Assembly: GCA_002798175.1 (NCBI GenBank)
Contig: NWQL01000002.1
Location: 609,606-673,605 of the forward strand
Origin: Lysobacteraceae bacterium NML91-0213
GTDB taxonomy: Bacteria; Pseudomonadota; Gammaproteobacteria; Xanthomonadales; Xanthomonadaceae
Direction: 5' to 3'
Length of the DNA stretch: 64,000 nt
Under the pieces are notes generated by a model. The model was given only the letters and a program-made list of their open reading frames with translations, did not search any database and had not been told where the DNA came from. Every line of letters begins with the position of its first letter. The stretch's first letter is position 1. Shown here one piece after another: positions 53,116 through 63,509 of the stretch. Position numbers and translations under genes: made by a program.

Positions 53116-54219
53116 ATGATCTTCGAACATGTTGATACCTACGGCCACGAACAGGTCGTCTTCTGCCACAACAAGGATGCAGGCCTGAAGGCCATCATCG
53201 CGATCCACAACACCACGCTGGGCCCGGCGCTGGGCGGCACCCGCATGTGGCCCTACAAGAGCGAGCAGGAAGCACTCAACGACGTGCTGCGCCTGTCGCG
53301 CGGCATGACCTACAAGAACGCCGTGGCCGGCCTGGACATCGGCGGCGGCAAGGCCGTGATCATCGGCAACCCGGCCACCGACAAGTCCGAGGCGCTGTTC
53401 CGCGCGTTCGGCAAGGCGGTGCAGTCGCTGGGCGGCCGCTACATCACCGCCGAGGACGTCGGCATCGACGTCAACGACATGGAGCACGTCTACAAGGAGA
53501 CCGAGTTCGTCACCGGCGTGCACCAGGTCCACGGTGGTTCGGGCGACCCCTCGCCGTTCACCGCCTACGGCTCGCTGCAGGGCCTGATGGCCGCGCTCAA
53601 CGCGAAGTTCGGCAACGAGGAAGTCGGCAACTACACCTACGCCGTGCAGGGCCTGGGCCATGTCGGCATGGAGTTCGTGAAGCTGCTCAAGGAGCGCGGC
53701 GCGAAGATCTTCGTCACCGACATCAACCAGGCGCTGGTCGACAAGGCGGTGAGCGAGTACGGCGCCGAGGCCGTGGGCCTGGACGAGATCTACGACGTCG
53801 ACGCCGACGTGTACTCGCCCTGCGCGCTGGGTGGCACCGTGAACGAAGAGACCCTGCCGCGGCTGAAGGCCAAGGTGATCTGCGGTGCGGCCAACAACCA
53901 GCTGGCCAACAACGCCATCGGCGACGAGCTCGAGAAGCGCGGCATCCTCTACGCCCCGGACTACGCGGTGAACGCGGGCGGCGTGATGAACGTGGCGCTG
54001 GAGATGACCGGCTACAACCGAGAGCGCGCGATGCGCCAGATGCGCACGATCTACCACAACGTGGCGCGCATCTTCGAGATCGCCCGGCGCGACGGCATCC
54101 CGACCTACAAGGCCGCCGACCGCATGGCCGAGGAGCGCATCGAGATCATGGGCAAGCTCAAGCTGCCGCTGGGCCGCAGCGCCCCGCGCTTCGAAGGCCG
54201 TATCCGCGGCGGCGCGTAA
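53116..54219 (+). CDS. ldh: leucine dehydrogenase (Glu/Leu/Phe/Val dehydrogenase)
   Basis: A 367-residue protein: [20 protein letters not shown] (substrate-binding), [20 protein letters not shown] with the catalytic Lys, and a Rossmann segment [20 protein letters not shown]. The pattern and length fit NAD-dependent leucine dehydrogenases, which deaminate branched-chain amino acids to 2-oxo acids. It is followed by a terminator and then by isovaleryl-CoA dehydrogenase, consistent with leucine catabolism. Confidence 0.93.
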   Translation: MIFEHVDTYGHEQVVFCHNKDAGLKAIIAIHNTTLGPALGGTRMWPYKSEQEALNDVLRLSRGMTYKNAVAGLDIGGGKAVIIGNPATDKSEALFRAFGKAVQSLGGRYITAEDVGIDVNDMEHVYKETEFVTGVHQVHGGSGDPSPFTAYGSLQGLMAALNAKFGNEEVGNYTYAVQGLGHVGMEFVKLLKERGAKIFVTDINQALVDKAVSEYGAEAVGLDEIYDVDADVYSPCALGGTVNEETLPRLKAKVICGAANNQLANNAIGDELEKRGILYAPDYAVNAGGVMNVALEMTGYNRERAMRQMRTIYHNVARIFEIARRDGIPTYKAADRMAEERIEIMGKLKLPLGRSAPRFEGRIRGGA

Positions 54220-54238
54220 GCCGTACTGCCGTGACACG

Positions 54239-54269
54239 ACGACGGGGCCTGGTGCCCCGTCGTTGTTTC
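54239..54269 (+). terminator. rho-independent terminator of leucine dehydrogenase
   Basis: ACGACGGGGC and GCCCCGTCGT with a CTGGT loop, followed by TGTTT. Confidence 0.85.
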
Positions 54270-54330
54270 CGCCCCCCCATTGCACACCGTCGATCCCGCG
54301 CGCGGGCGACGATACGCAACACATGTCCAT

Positions 54331-54355
54331 GGATCCCCGCCTGCGCGGGGATGAC
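54331..54355. repeat. dispersed hairpin repeat
   Basis: GGATCCCCGCCTGCGCGGGG followed by ATGACG: the ATCCCCGC/GCGGGGAT stem with TGACG tail known as a common dispersed repeat in xanthomonads. It sits just before the isovaleryl-CoA dehydrogenase start. Confidence 0.6.
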
Positions 54356-54373
54356 GCAGCCAGAGGAACCACC

Positions 54374-55531
54374 ATGCGCCCCTTCCCACTAGGTGAGGAC
54401 ATCGATTCCCTGCGCGAGGCCGTGCGCCGCTTCGCCGACGCCGAGATCGCCCCGCTGGCCGAACAGGTGGACCGCGACAACGCCTTTCCGCAGGAACTGT
54501 GGGCCAAGCTCGGGGAGATGGGCCTGCTCGGCCTGACCATCCCCGGCGAGTACGGCGGCAGCGAGATGGGCTACCTCGCCCACCTGGTGGCGATGGAGGA
54601 AATCTCCCGCGCATCCGGTTCGATCGGCCTGTCGTACGGCGCGCATTCCAACCTGTGCGTGTCCAACCTCCATGCCAACGGCAACGACGCGCAGCGGCGG
54701 AAGTACCTGCCGAAGCTGTGCAGCGGCGAGTGGAAGGGCGCGCTGGCGATGAGCGAGCCGGGCGCCGGTTCCGACGTGGTCGGCTCGATGTCGTGCCGCG
54801 CCGAGCTCCGCGATGGCGTGTGGGTCGCCAACGGCAACAAGATGTGGATCACCAACGGCCCCGAGGCCGACGTGCTGGTCGTCTACATGCGCACCGCCAG
54901 CCGCGAGCTGGGCTCGAAGTGCATGACCGCCTTCATCGTCGAGAAGGGCATGAAGGGCTTTTCCACCGCGCAGAAGCTCGACAAGCTGGGCATGCGCGGC
55001 TCCAACACCTGCGAGCTGGTGTTCGAGGACTGCGAGATCCCAGCGGAGAACGTGCTGGGCGAGGTCAACAACGGTGTGCGCGTGCTGATGAGCGGGCTCA
55101 ACACCGAGCGCGTGGTGCTGAGCGGCGGCCCGCTGGGGCTGATGCAGGCCGCGCTCGACATCGCCCTGCCCTACGTGCGCGAGCGCCGCCAGTTCGGCCA
55201 GGCGATCGGCACCTTCGGGATCATGCAGGCCAAGATCGCCGACATGTACACCGCGCTGCAGTCCAGCCGCGCATTCGCCTACCAGGTCGCGCGTGACTAC
55301 GACGCCGGCCACCGCAGCCGCGTGGATGCCGCCAGCTGCCTGCTGCATGCATCGGAATCCGCGGTGCAGGTGGCGCTGGAAGGCATCCAGGCACTAGGCG
55401 GCAATGGCTACATCAACGAGTTCGCCACCGGCCGCATCCTGCGCGACGCCAAGCTGTACGCGATCGGCGCCGGCACCAACGAGATCCGCCGCATGCTGAT
55501 CGGCCGCGAACTGTTCGAAGACCGCAGCTAG
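54374..55531 (+). CDS. liuA: isovaleryl-CoA dehydrogenase
   Basis: A 385-residue acyl-CoA dehydrogenase. [20 protein letters not shown] and [20 protein letters not shown] are FAD/substrate signatures. [20 protein letters not shown] holds the Glu at the position typical of isovaleryl-CoA dehydrogenase rather than the C-terminal Glu of other family members, and [20 protein letters not shown] ends the FAD site. It oxidises isovaleryl-CoA to 3-methylcrotonyl-CoA in leucine breakdown, feeding the carboxylase whose beta subunit is at 61142. Confidence 0.93.
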   Translation: MRPFPLGEDIDSLREAVRRFADAEIAPLAEQVDRDNAFPQELWAKLGEMGLLGLTIPGEYGGSEMGYLAHLVAMEEISRASGSIGLSYGAHSNLCVSNLHANGNDAQRRKYLPKLCSGEWKGALAMSEPGAGSDVVGSMSCRAELRDGVWVANGNKMWITNGPEADVLVVYMRTASRELGSKCMTAFIVEKGMKGFSTAQKLDKLGMRGSNTCELVFEDCEIPAENVLGEVNNGVRVLMSGLNTERVVLSGGPLGLMQAALDIALPYVRERRQFGQAIGTFGIMQAKIADMYTALQSSRAFAYQVARDYDAGHRSRVDAASCLLHASESAVQVALEGIQALGGNGYINEFATGRILRDAKLYAIGAGTNEIRRMLIGRELFEDRS

Positions 55532-55593
55532 CGACGTGATGCCCGGACGCGCTTCGCTTATCCGGGCCACCGACCGGGATGAGGCCGACGACG

Positions 55594-55643
55594 ACCCTCA
55601 CCCGTCCCTTCGGGACACCCTCTCCCGCACGCGGGAGAGGGAT
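55594..55643. repeat. dispersed stem-loop repeat
   Basis: CCCTCACCCGTCCCTTCGGG followed by ACACCCTCTCCCGCACGCGG and GAGAGGG. Related to the units near 48840-49070. It lies between convergent genes and may act as a terminator. Confidence 0.6.
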
Positions 55644-55663
55644 TACGCCCAAGCGCCCTGTGG

Positions 55664-58534
55664 TTACCAGAACCCCTTGACGTAGCGCATCGACAGCATG
55701 CGGTCGTCGCCGCGCGGGCCGAAGCGCTGGTCGTAGCCGAAATTCACCCGCGCATGGCGGCCGGCCCAGGCATCCACGCCGATGCCGAACAGCCCGCCGG
55801 AGCGGCCCGGCTGCAGCCCGCGCAGGGCCGACCACGCATCCACGCCCACGAAGCTGGCGTCGATGTCGAGGCCCTGCGCCGACAACGTGTGCTGCCATTC
55901 GGCGTAGCCGTGCACGCTGATGCGCGACAGCTGCCACGCGCCACGCAGGCCGGCGATCGCCTGGCTGCGGCTCGAGGTCCACGCGTCGGTGCGCAGGCCG
56001 AAGCCTTCGGCGCCCAGCTCGCGGAACCCGTCGCTGTCGACGCGGGTGTACTCGGCGCCGAGATACGGCGTGAGCTGCGCATCGGTACCGAGGTCGAAGC
56101 GGTAGCCGCCTTCGATGGCCGCGGTGGTGATGTCTCCACCGTAGTTGCTGTGCACGCCCGACCACTGCGCGCCGGTGTAGAGGTCACGGCGCAGGTCGCG
56201 ATCGAAACGGCCGACGCCGGCCTGGCCGAGCACGTGCGCATTGCCGAACGCCTTGCCGGCATACATCTGCGCCTGCACCTGGCGGTCCTGGCCGCGATCG
56301 CTGCTGTCGGCACGGCGGCTGTCGGCCTGCATCTCGCCGAACGCGAAGCCGGCGATGGTGCCGTCGGCGAGGCGGAAATCCTGACCGAGCATCCAGCCGT
56401 CGAACGACGACTGCCCGGCCGCGAAGCCGCCCTCCCCGCCCGAGCCCAGGCGCTTCTGCCAGCCGCCGACGGCCTGCGGGCGCTCGAGGCTGCCGGAGAG
56501 TTGCGAGGCCAGCGCACGCCGGCCGATGTCCACCTGGTCGAAGGTGGCGTTGGACGCCAGCGCGTGCAGCTCGCCGGACAGGCTCGACAGCACCGTGCGT
56601 GCGGCGGTGGCATCGGCCAGCGACTGGAAGTCGCCGGCGGTGCGGATGAAGCCTTCGGCGATCGGCCCCTGGCCACCGGCATCCAGCTGCCCGTCGATCT
56701 GCCGGAAGGCACCTTCGACGCGTTCGGCCGCGGACAGCGAGGCAGGCGTCATGTTGCCCATCGCCGAGGCGGCGGCCAGCACGTCCAACCGGGTGATGTT
56801 GAGCCACACGCTCTGGAAGTCGTAGCTCAGCGAACCCTGGAAGAACACGCGGTTGGCGTCGTAGGTCACCCCACCGTCGAAGAATCCGGTGCGGGTACCG
56901 CCCACGCGCAGCACCTCTTCGCGGTCACGGGTGACATAGCCCTGCCGTGCCCCCGCGACGTGCACGGTGCCGCCGAGGCCGGCATTGCCCTGCACCTGCA
57001 GCGCGCCATGGCCCAGCGTGACCGACAGCCGCGCATTCGGGCCCTGCACGTAGTTGCCGCCGACGATGAAGCCGTTGCCGGCATCCAGCGCCATCGTGCC
57101 CTGGTTGTCGACGTTTCCATCGACACGGCCACCGCCGCCGAGGGTGCCGCCGCCGGTGATGGCCACGTTGGAATTGCGCAGCGCACCGCCCACCCACAGC
57201 GTGCCTTCTTCCACGCGGGTCTCGCCGCGGTAGGTGTTGTCACCGGTGAGCACGAGCCGGCCGTCGCCGCGCTTGGTCAACCCGCCATTGCCCGAGATGT
57301 TGTTGGACCAGTCGGATTCCAGCCCATCGAAGTCCACGGTCACCCGGCCCCAGTCGAAGCGGCCCGGGCCCTGGATCGCCTTGCCGATGTCGAGCAGGCC
57401 GTAGCCGAACACGTCGTCCACCCCGGGCGCACCGATGTCGGTCGCGGTACCGAGCAGGGTCTGCCGGACGAGGTCGTTGTTGAAGTACGGGAATGCTTCC
57501 CACACCAGCGCCGCGGCGCCGGAAACCAGCGGCGCGGAGAACGACGTGCCGCGCCAGCGCCAGTATTCCGGATCGTCCGGCGCGTCGTCGGTGCCGGTGA
57601 CGATGACCGTGCCGGGCGCCGCCAGGCAGTAGTTGCGCGCGTAGGCGCAGGTGCGCGAGAACGACGCCAGCTGCGAGGGGTTGTCGGTATCGACCGCCAC
57701 CACCGCAAGCCAGCCACGCTCCAGGTCCGCCGCCGGCCGGCTGTTGTTGGCACCTGCCTGGCTGGGCAGGCCGGCCAGGTCGGTCAGCTCGGTCGACGTG
57801 TTCGAATCCGGATCGCGGTTGCCCGCGGCGAACACCACCAGGCCGTCGTTCTGGGTGACGAAGCGCCGGTACTCGGCCGCGATGGGCGCGGTCGCGTTGA
57901 CGTCGTCCCAGTACAGCCCGCCCCAGGAGTTGTTCATGATCCGCGCGCCGCGTGCGATCAGCGCGTTGTGGATCGGTTCCAGCCCGAGTGCACCGCTGAC
58001 CGGATTGCCGTCGCCCGAACCGTCGTCATCCGGCGGCTCGTCGTTGATGATCCGCGCCGACACGATGCTGACCCCCTGCGCGACGCCGCCCGGCCACGCG
58101 CCGAACGGCGTGCCTGCAATGGCCTGCGCCACCGCCGTGCCGTGCCCGTCCTTGTCGTCCACCGACATGTCGTTGATGTTGCGGTTGACGAAGACCAGGT
58201 TGTCGGTGACGCGCCCACGCAGCGACGGGTGGTTGCGGTTGACGCCGGTGTCGAGCACGCCCACCACGATGCCCTCGCCGGTCAGGCCGGCCTGCAGCGC
58301 CGGATAGGCATTGGTGAGTTCGAGGTGGCGGCTGTAGGCGGGATCCGGCGGCAGCACGACGGTCGGTGGCGGCGTCGGCGGCGGCGTGGTGGGTGGCGGG
58401 CTCACCGGCGGCGGGACCTCCGGCCGGATGGTGTCGCCACCGCCCCCACAGGCCGAGAGCGTGGCGACGACCGCCACGGCAAGCCCGGAGCGGCGCAGCA
58501 GGCGCCATGCATGCATTCCGTTGTACTTCGTCAT
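55664..58534 (-). CDS. subtilisin-type autotransporter serine protease
   Basis: A 956-residue type Va autotransporter. N-terminal signal with LSACGGGG (possible lipobox), Pro-rich linker (PPPVSPPPTTPPPTPPP), S8 protease with Asp in VVGVLDTGVN, His in GHGTAVAQAI and Ser in RGTSFSAPLVSGAAAL, a passenger-associated repeat stretch (TKRGDGRLVLTGDNTYRGET), and a C-terminal about 280-residue beta-barrel ending RMLSMRYVKGFW, the terminal aromatic needed for BamA recognition. It should be displayed or released at the cell surface as a protease. Strong AAGGGGAC before ATG. Complete. Confidence 0.94.
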   Translation of the reverse strand: MTKYNGMHAWRLLRRSGLAVAVVATLSACGGGGDTIRPEVPPPVSPPPTTPPPTPPPTVVLPPDPAYSRHLELTNAYPALQAGLTGEGIVVGVLDTGVNRNHPSLRGRVTDNLVFVNRNINDMSVDDKDGHGTAVAQAIAGTPFGAWPGGVAQGVSIVSARIINDEPPDDDGSGDGNPVSGALGLEPIHNALIARGARIMNNSWGGLYWDDVNATAPIAAEYRRFVTQNDGLVVFAAGNRDPDSNTSTELTDLAGLPSQAGANNSRPAADLERGWLAVVAVDTDNPSQLASFSRTCAYARNYCLAAPGTVIVTGTDDAPDDPEYWRWRGTSFSAPLVSGAAALVWEAFPYFNNDLVRQTLLGTATDIGAPGVDDVFGYGLLDIGKAIQGPGRFDWGRVTVDFDGLESDWSNNISGNGGLTKRGDGRLVLTGDNTYRGETRVEEGTLWVGGALRNSNVAITGGGTLGGGGRVDGNVDNQGTMALDAGNGFIVGGNYVQGPNARLSVTLGHGALQVQGNAGLGGTVHVAGARQGYVTRDREEVLRVGGTRTGFFDGGVTYDANRVFFQGSLSYDFQSVWLNITRLDVLAAASAMGNMTPASLSAAERVEGAFRQIDGQLDAGGQGPIAEGFIRTAGDFQSLADATAARTVLSSLSGELHALASNATFDQVDIGRRALASQLSGSLERPQAVGGWQKRLGSGGEGGFAAGQSSFDGWMLGQDFRLADGTIAGFAFGEMQADSRRADSSDRGQDRQVQAQMYAGKAFGNAHVLGQAGVGRFDRDLRRDLYTGAQWSGVHSNYGGDITTAAIEGGYRFDLGTDAQLTPYLGAEYTRVDSDGFRELGAEGFGLRTDAWTSSRSQAIAGLRGAWQLSRISVHGYAEWQHTLSAQGLDIDASFVGVDAWSALRGLQPGRSGGLFGIGVDAWAGRHARVNFGYDQRFGPRGDDRMLSMRYVKGFW

Positions 58535-58736
58535 GTCCCCTTCCCTTCGTCGTGTGCCGCGCCGCGCGCGATCACGCGAATCTATACCGTCACCGCGCGC
58601 AACCGCCACCGCGCAACGGCTGAACCGTGGCGCGCGTTCGCAACGGGGATGACGCCTTCAGGTTTGCCGGGGTCCGGCGCGCGCCGGATAATGCCGCCAT
58701 CCGTCCGCCCCACGCGGCCCGCTTCCGGAGTTCCCC

Positions 58737-59921
58737 ATGCAAGATGTCGTCATCGTCGGCGCCAAGCGCACGGCCATCGGTTCCTTCCTCGGCCAGTTCA
58801 CCGGCGTGCCCACGCCCACCCTGGGGGCCGCCGCAATCGAGGGCGCGCTGGCACATGCCGGCCTCGCGGCCGACCAGGTCGACGAAGTCATCATGGGCTG
58901 CGTGCTGCCCGCAGGCCTTGGCCAGGCCCCGGCACGCCAGGCCTCGCGCGCGGCCGGCATTCCCGATGCCGCCGGTGCCACCACCATCAACAAGGTCTGC
59001 GGCTCGGGCATGAAGGCGATCATGTTCGCCCATGACCTGATCCGGGCCGGTTCGTCCACGGTGGTCGTGGCCGGTGGCATGGAGTCGATGACCAATGCCC
59101 CGCACCTGCTCAACGGTTCGCGCACCGGCGTGCGCTATGGCAGCGCCGAGATGCTCGACCACATGGCATGGGACGGCCTCACCAACCCCTACGACGGCAA
59201 GGCCATGGGCGTGTTCGGCGACGCCATGTGCGAAGCCTATGACTTCACCCGCGAAGCGCTCGACGAGTTCTCCACCGAGAGCGTGCGCCGCGCCCAGGAC
59301 GCCACCGGCAATGGCGCGTTCAAGGCCGAGATCGTCCCGGTGACGGTCAAGGGCCGCAAGGGCGACACCGTGGTCGACACCGACGAGGAGCCCGGGAAGA
59401 TCGACCCGTCGCGCATCCCCGGCCTGCGCCCGGCGTTCGGCAAGGAGGGCCGGTTGACCGCAGCGTCGTCGTCGAAGATCTCCGACGGCGCCGCAGCGAC
59501 CGTGCTGATGTCGGCCGAGGAAGCGGCGAAGCGCGGGCTGGCCCCGCTGGCGCGCATCGTCGCCCACGCCGGCCACGCCCAGGCCCCCGAGTGGTTCACC
59601 ACCGCACCGGTGGCCGCGATCCGCGCGGTGATGGAAAAGGCCGGCTGGACGGTGGACGACGTGGACCTGTTCGAGGTCAACGAAGCCTTCGCAAGCGTGG
59701 CCAAGGCCCCCATGAAGGACCTCGGAATTCCCCACCAGAAGCTGAATGTAAATGGGGGTGCCTGCGCGCTCGGCCACCCGATCGGGGCCTCCGGTGCACG
59801 CCTGGTGGTGACCCTGGTGCACGCGCTGAAATCGCGCAATCTCCGTCGTGGAATCGCTTCCCTGTGCATTGGTGGCGGCGAGGCGACGGCGATCGCCATC
59901 GAGCTGCCGGAACAGGGTTAA
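58737..59921 (+). CDS. acetyl-CoA C-acyltransferase (thiolase)
   Basis: A 394-residue thiolase: nucleophile Cys88 in INKVCGSGMKA, GHPIGASGARLVVTLVHAL with the catalytic His, and CIGGGEATA with the second Cys. Residues fit the degradative/biosynthetic thiolase family; beta-ketothiolase versus acetoacetyl-CoA thiolase cannot be decided. It completes acetyl-CoA release in branched-chain or fatty-acid oxidation alongside its neighbours. Confidence 0.93.
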   Translation: MQDVVIVGAKRTAIGSFLGQFTGVPTPTLGAAAIEGALAHAGLAADQVDEVIMGCVLPAGLGQAPARQASRAAGIPDAAGATTINKVCGSGMKAIMFAHDLIRAGSSTVVVAGGMESMTNAPHLLNGSRTGVRYGSAEMLDHMAWDGLTNPYDGKAMGVFGDAMCEAYDFTREALDEFSTESVRRAQDATGNGAFKAEIVPVTVKGRKGDTVVDTDEEPGKIDPSRIPGLRPAFGKEGRLTAASSSKISDGAAATVLMSAEEAAKRGLAPLARIVAHAGHAQAPEWFTTAPVAAIRAVMEKAGWTVDDVDLFEVNEAFASVAKAPMKDLGIPHQKLNVNGGACALGHPIGASGARLVVTLVHALKSRNLRRGIASLCIGGGEATAIAIELPEQG

Positions 59922-59953
59922 CGACCTCTTTACGAAAGATTCCAAACGCGCGC

Positions 59954-59982
59954 TTGACAGCCATCATCGGCTTGTCATCATG
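59954..59982 (+). promoter_or_regulatory. possible sigma-70 promoter
   Basis: TTGACA at 59954 and ATCATG at 59977 with a 17-base spacer, 54 bases upstream of the Ala-rich lipoprotein ATG. The -10 is weak, so this is tentative. Confidence 0.35.
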
Positions 59983-60035
59983 TTGCCCGGCGCGCATCGA
60001 GCGCGTTTGTTTCAACAACGACGAGGAAATTCACC

Positions 60036-60374
60036 ATGTCCATCAACAAGGCTCTGCTCGCCCTCGCCATGGGCTTCGCCCTGGCCGCGTGCTCGAACCA
60101 GAACTCCGCCCAGGACGCCGCTGCTGACGCCGCCGACGCCGCTGCAGAAGCCCAGGCCCAGGCCGACGCCGCTGCTGCGCCGTTCGCCGACGCCGCCCAG
60201 GAGTCCGCTGACACCGCCGCTGTCGCCGCCGACGTTGCTGCCAACGCCGCTGCGGACGCCACCGCTGCTGCGACCAACGACGCCGCCGACGCTGCCGCCG
60301 ACGTTGCCGAGACCGCGGCCGACGTGGCCGAGGACGCTGCGGACAACGCCGAGCAGGCTGCCGACGGGCAGTAA
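60036..60374 (+). CDS. Ala/Asp-rich small lipoprotein
   Basis: A 112-residue protein: signal and lipobox (GFALAACSNQ), then a mature part almost wholly Ala, Asp, Thr, Val and Glu in repeats (AADAADAAAEAQAQADAAAA, DVAETAADVAEDAADNAEQA). Predicted long amphipathic helix, Lpp-like, anchored to the outer membrane. No family function assigned. ACGAGGAAATTCACC precedes the ATG. It has its own terminator. Confidence 0.8.
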   Translation: MSINKALLALAMGFALAACSNQNSAQDAAADAADAAAEAQAQADAAAAPFADAAQESADTAAVAADVAANAAADATAAATNDAADAAADVAETAADVAEDAADNAEQAADGQ

Positions 60375-60423
60375 GCCGCACACCGCGGATCTCCGGATCC
60401 GCAGTCTGCAGCTGGTAGTACCG

Positions 60424-60454
60424 GAGACCGCCCGCAAGGGCGGTCTCTTTTTTT
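60424..60454 (+). terminator. rho-independent terminator
   Basis: GAGACCGCCC and GGGCGGTCTC with GCAA loop, followed by TTTTTTT. Confidence 0.92.
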
Positions 60455-60563
60455 GCCCGCGGCATCTGCTGAACAGGCGGCCCTACCTTCAACGCACTCT
60501 TCACCGCTGGCCGCAAACACTGCGCCCGCCTACCACCAAGCGCCACCGGCGCGGAGAAGACCC

Positions 60564-60959
60564 ATGCTCAACAGCAAACTGATCGTGCTTGCCATTGCAT
60601 CGACGCTGGCCCTGTCGGCCTGCCAGAACAGCGACTCGCCGGAAGCGCGTGCCAACGCCGCCGAGGCCGACGCGGCCGCCGAGCGCGCCCGCGCGAATGC
60701 CGCGCAGGCACTCGACGAGACCGGCAACGCGATCGCCGCCGGCGCCGACGCCGCGGCCGCGCAGTCGCGCGAAGCCGCCGCCGACGCACGTGAGGCCACC
60801 CGCGAAGCTGCCGCCCGTACCGAAGCCGCGACCCGCGAGGCCGCAGCCGAAGTGTCCGAGGGTGCCGCTGCCGCGGCGCGCAATACCTCCGACGCACTGG
60901 ATCGCGCTGCCGAAAATGCCGACGCCGCTGCACGGGACGCGCGCACCGACGGCGACTGA
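60564..60959 (+). CDS. Ala/Arg/Glu-rich small lipoprotein
   Basis: A 131-residue protein with a lipobox ([12 protein letters not shown], Cys20) and a helical mature part ([40 protein letters not shown]) richer in charge than the previous lipoprotein, ending [12 protein letters not shown]. Probably a long outer-membrane-anchored helix or coiled coil. It and the neighbour may be distant tandem paralogues or convergent in composition. GGAGAAGA precedes the ATG. Confidence 0.8.
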   Translation: MLNSKLIVLAIASTLALSACQNSDSPEARANAAEADAAAERARANAAQALDETGNAIAAGADAAAAQSREAAADAREATREAAARTEAATREAAAEVSEGAAAAARNTSDALDRAAENADAAARDARTDGD

Positions 60960-61005
60960 GCTTCGCCATCCCATTCGCGGCCGGACTCCGGCCTGCGTCT
61001 TCCAG

Positions 61006-61030
61006 GGCCCACCTCGCGTGGGCCTTTCTT
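61006..61030 (+). terminator. rho-independent terminator
   Basis: GGCCCAC and GTGGGCC with CTCGC loop, followed by TTTCTT. Ends the second lipoprotein. Confidence 0.75.
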
Positions 61031-61141
61031 CTGGCTCTCCGGCTGCGGAACCGGCGGCACGGGGAGCCACCCGCCCCATCGGGCAGCCGCGCATCGGGCA
61101 ACGGGTATCCTTGTCGGCCTTTCGCACACCGCGCCGATGCC

Positions 61142-62749
61142 ATGCCCGTTCTTGCGACCGAACTCGACCCGCGTTCCGCCGACTTCCGCGAGAACGCGGA
61201 CTACCACCGCGCGTTGGCCGAAGAGCTGAGGCAGCGCCTGCAGCGGGCGGCGGCCGGCGGTGGCGAGGCGGCGCAGCAGCGGCACGCCGCACGCGGCAAG
61301 CTGCCGCCGCGCGAACGCGTGCTGGCCTTGCTGGATCCGGGCTCGCCGTTCCTCGAGATCGCTCCGCTGGCGGCCGAGGACATGTACGACGGCTCCGCGC
61401 CAGCCGCCGGGATGATCTGCGGCATCGGCCGGGTGATGGGCCAGGAAGTGGTGATCGTCGCCAACGACGCCACCGTCAAAGGCGGCACCTACTTCCCGAT
61501 GACGGTGAAGAAGCACCTGCGCGCGCAGGAGATCGCACGCGAGAACCGCCTGCCCTGCGTCTACCTCGTGGACTCCGGCGGCGCGTTCCTGCCGCTGCAG
61601 GACGAGGTGTTCCCCGACCGGGAGCACTTCGGCCGCATCTTCTACAACCAGGCGCGCCTGTCCGCGGAGAACATCCCGCAGGTGGCGGTGGTGATGGGCA
61701 GCTGCACCGCGGGCGGCGCCTACGTGCCGGCGATGTGCGACGAGTCGGTGATCGTCAGGGAACAGGGCACGATCTTCCTCGGCGGCCCGCCGCTGGTGAA
61801 GGCCGCCACCGGTGAAGTGGTCGATGCCGAATCGCTTGGCGGTGCCGACGTGCACACCAGTGTGTCCGGCGTCGCCGACCACTTCGCCGAAGACGACCGC
61901 CATGCGCTGCAGATCGCCCGCGACATCGTCGCCGGGTTCAACCGTACCAAACGCGTGCCGGTGGCGGTGCGCACGCCGGTCGATCCCCTGTACCCGGCCG
62001 ACGAGCTGTACGGCATCGTGCCGAAGGACACGCGCCGTCCGTTCGATATCCGCGAGGTGATCGCGCGCGTGGTCGACGGCAGCGAATTCCAGGAGTTCAA
62101 GGCGCGCTACGGCCGGACCCTGGTGACCGGGTTCGGACACCTGCACGGCTACCCGGTCGGTATCGTCGCCAACAACGGCATCCTGTTCGGCGAAAGCGCG
62201 CTCAAGGGCGCGCATTTCATCCAGCTGTGCAACCAGCGCGGCATCCCGCTGGTGTTCCTGCAGAACATCACCGGCTTCATGGTCGGCCGCAAGTACGAGA
62301 ACGCCGGCATCGCCAAGGACGGCGCCAAGATGGTCACCGCGGTGGCATGTTCAAGCGTGCCGAAGTTCACCGTGGTGATCGGTGGCAGCTTCGGCGCCGG
62401 CAACTATGCGATGTGCGGCCGCGCATACGGCGCGCGCTTCCTGTGGATGTGGCCCAACGCGCGCATCAGCGTGATGGGCGGCGAACAGGCGGCGAGCGTG
62501 CTGGCGACCGTGCGTCGCGACGGCATCGAAGGCAAGGGCGGCAGCTGGAGCGCCGACGAGGAGGACGCCTTCAAGCAGCCGATCCGCGAGCAGTACGAAC
62601 ACCAGGGCAGCCCGTGGTATGCCACGGCGCGCCTGTGGGACGACGGCATCATCGATCCGACCGATACCCGTCGCGTACTGGGACTCGGGCTATCGACCGC
62701 GCTCAACGCCCCGGTGGAGCCTGCGCGCTTCGGCGTATTCCGGATGTAG
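61142..62749 (+). CDS. liuB: methylcrotonyl-CoA carboxylase beta subunit (carboxyltransferase)
   Basis: A 535-residue carboxyltransferase subunit. [60 protein letters not shown] and [13 protein letters not shown] form the N-terminal crotonase half. [20 protein letters not shown] and [20 protein letters not shown] are the C-terminal biotin-handling half. This combination is typical of the methylcrotonyl-CoA/geranyl-CoA type, and leucine genes are near, so 3-methylcrotonyl-CoA is the likely substrate. The biotin-carrying alpha subunit is not in this window. Confidence 0.92.
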   Translation: MPVLATELDPRSADFRENADYHRALAEELRQRLQRAAAGGGEAAQQRHAARGKLPPRERVLALLDPGSPFLEIAPLAAEDMYDGSAPAAGMICGIGRVMGQEVVIVANDATVKGGTYFPMTVKKHLRAQEIARENRLPCVYLVDSGGAFLPLQDEVFPDREHFGRIFYNQARLSAENIPQVAVVMGSCTAGGAYVPAMCDESVIVREQGTIFLGGPPLVKAATGEVVDAESLGGADVHTSVSGVADHFAEDDRHALQIARDIVAGFNRTKRVPVAVRTPVDPLYPADELYGIVPKDTRRPFDIREVIARVVDGSEFQEFKARYGRTLVTGFGHLHGYPVGIVANNGILFGESALKGAHFIQLCNQRGIPLVFLQNITGFMVGRKYENAGIAKDGAKMVTAVACSSVPKFTVVIGGSFGAGNYAMCGRAYGARFLWMWPNARISVMGGEQAASVLATVRRDGIEGKGGSWSADEEDAFKQPIREQYEHQGSPWYATARLWDDGIIDPTDTRRVLGLGLSTALNAPVEPARFGVFRM

Positions 62750-62963
62750 CCACCGCGCCCGGGCCACGTGCAGGCCGCGTGCATGAAGCGCAGGTCATGG
62801 GTGAATTGACGCGCGTAAGGCGTTGTCCGGGCGGGCCGTTCGGGGCAACTGGTCACAGCGGAGTGGTCAGGGCTGCGTGCTAGTCTCGGCCAGCGTCTCC
62901 GCCGTTGCGCGTCATCCGCGCGCTTCCACCGGCTCGCCCGCCACCGTCCTGCCGAGGAATTCC

Positions 62964-63509
62964 ATGGCCATCTTCAATCCCCCCGGTCAAAGCAGGAAGG
63001 ACGTTCCGTCCTTCGCCAACGAACCCGCGCCCACTGCCCTGCGCGACAACCCGCCGCCCGCGCCCGCCGCGGCCGAGTTCCGCCCGACCCAGAGCGCACC
63101 GCCGCGCAGCACCCAGCCCGAAGCCAAGGAATCGCTGATCGCCTCGAACCTCACCATCGAGGGCAAGATCGAGGGCACCGGTCACGTGCGCATCGCCGGG
63201 CGCTTCAAGGGCGACGTCAATGTGCAGGGAGACGTCACCCTGGAGCGCGGGGCCAAGCTGGATGGCGGCGTGCGTGCCGAGAAGGTCATCGTCGCCGGCG
63301 AACTGGAAGGCAATATCGAATCCGCCCAGCGCGTGGAGCTGCTCGAAACCGCGGTGATGAGCGGCGACCTCAAGGCGGGCACCCTGACCGTGGCTGCCGG
63401 CTCCAAGATCCGCGGCCACGTCGAATGCGGCTGGGAGACCCCGCCCGCGGCCAGGGGCGCGCGTGCCGAGAAGACCGACAGGGCCGGACTCGAACCCGCC
63501 ACCCCGTGA
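62964..63509 (+). CDS. bacA: bactofilin (polymer-forming cytoskeletal protein)
   Basis: A 181-residue protein. A Pro-rich disordered N-terminus (1-55) is followed by the bactofilin beta-helix (SLIASNLTIEGKIEGTGHVR, IAGRFKGDVNVQGDVTLERG, VIVAGELEGNIESAQRVELL) and a short tail. Bactofilins self-assemble into nucleotide-independent filaments used in cell shape and envelope placement. It overlaps the next gene as GTGA, so the two are coupled. Confidence 0.93.
   Translation: MAIFNPPGQSRKDVPSFANEPAPTALRDNPPPAPAAAEFRPTQSAPPRSTQPEAKESLIASNLTIEGKIEGTGHVRIAGRFKGDVNVQGDVTLERGAKLDGGVRAEKVIVAGELEGNIESAQRVELLETAVMSGDLKAGTLTVAAGSKIRGHVECGWETPPAARGARAEKTDRAGLEPATP

Noticed and set aside
51340..54540. 1066-residue minus-strand frame over phospholipase D and leucine dehydrogenase
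   Set aside because: Antisense shadow covering two convincing genes.
55754..59035. 1093-residue plus-strand frame over the autotransporter
   Set aside because: Antisense shadow of the well-supported protease-autotransporter, without domain pattern.
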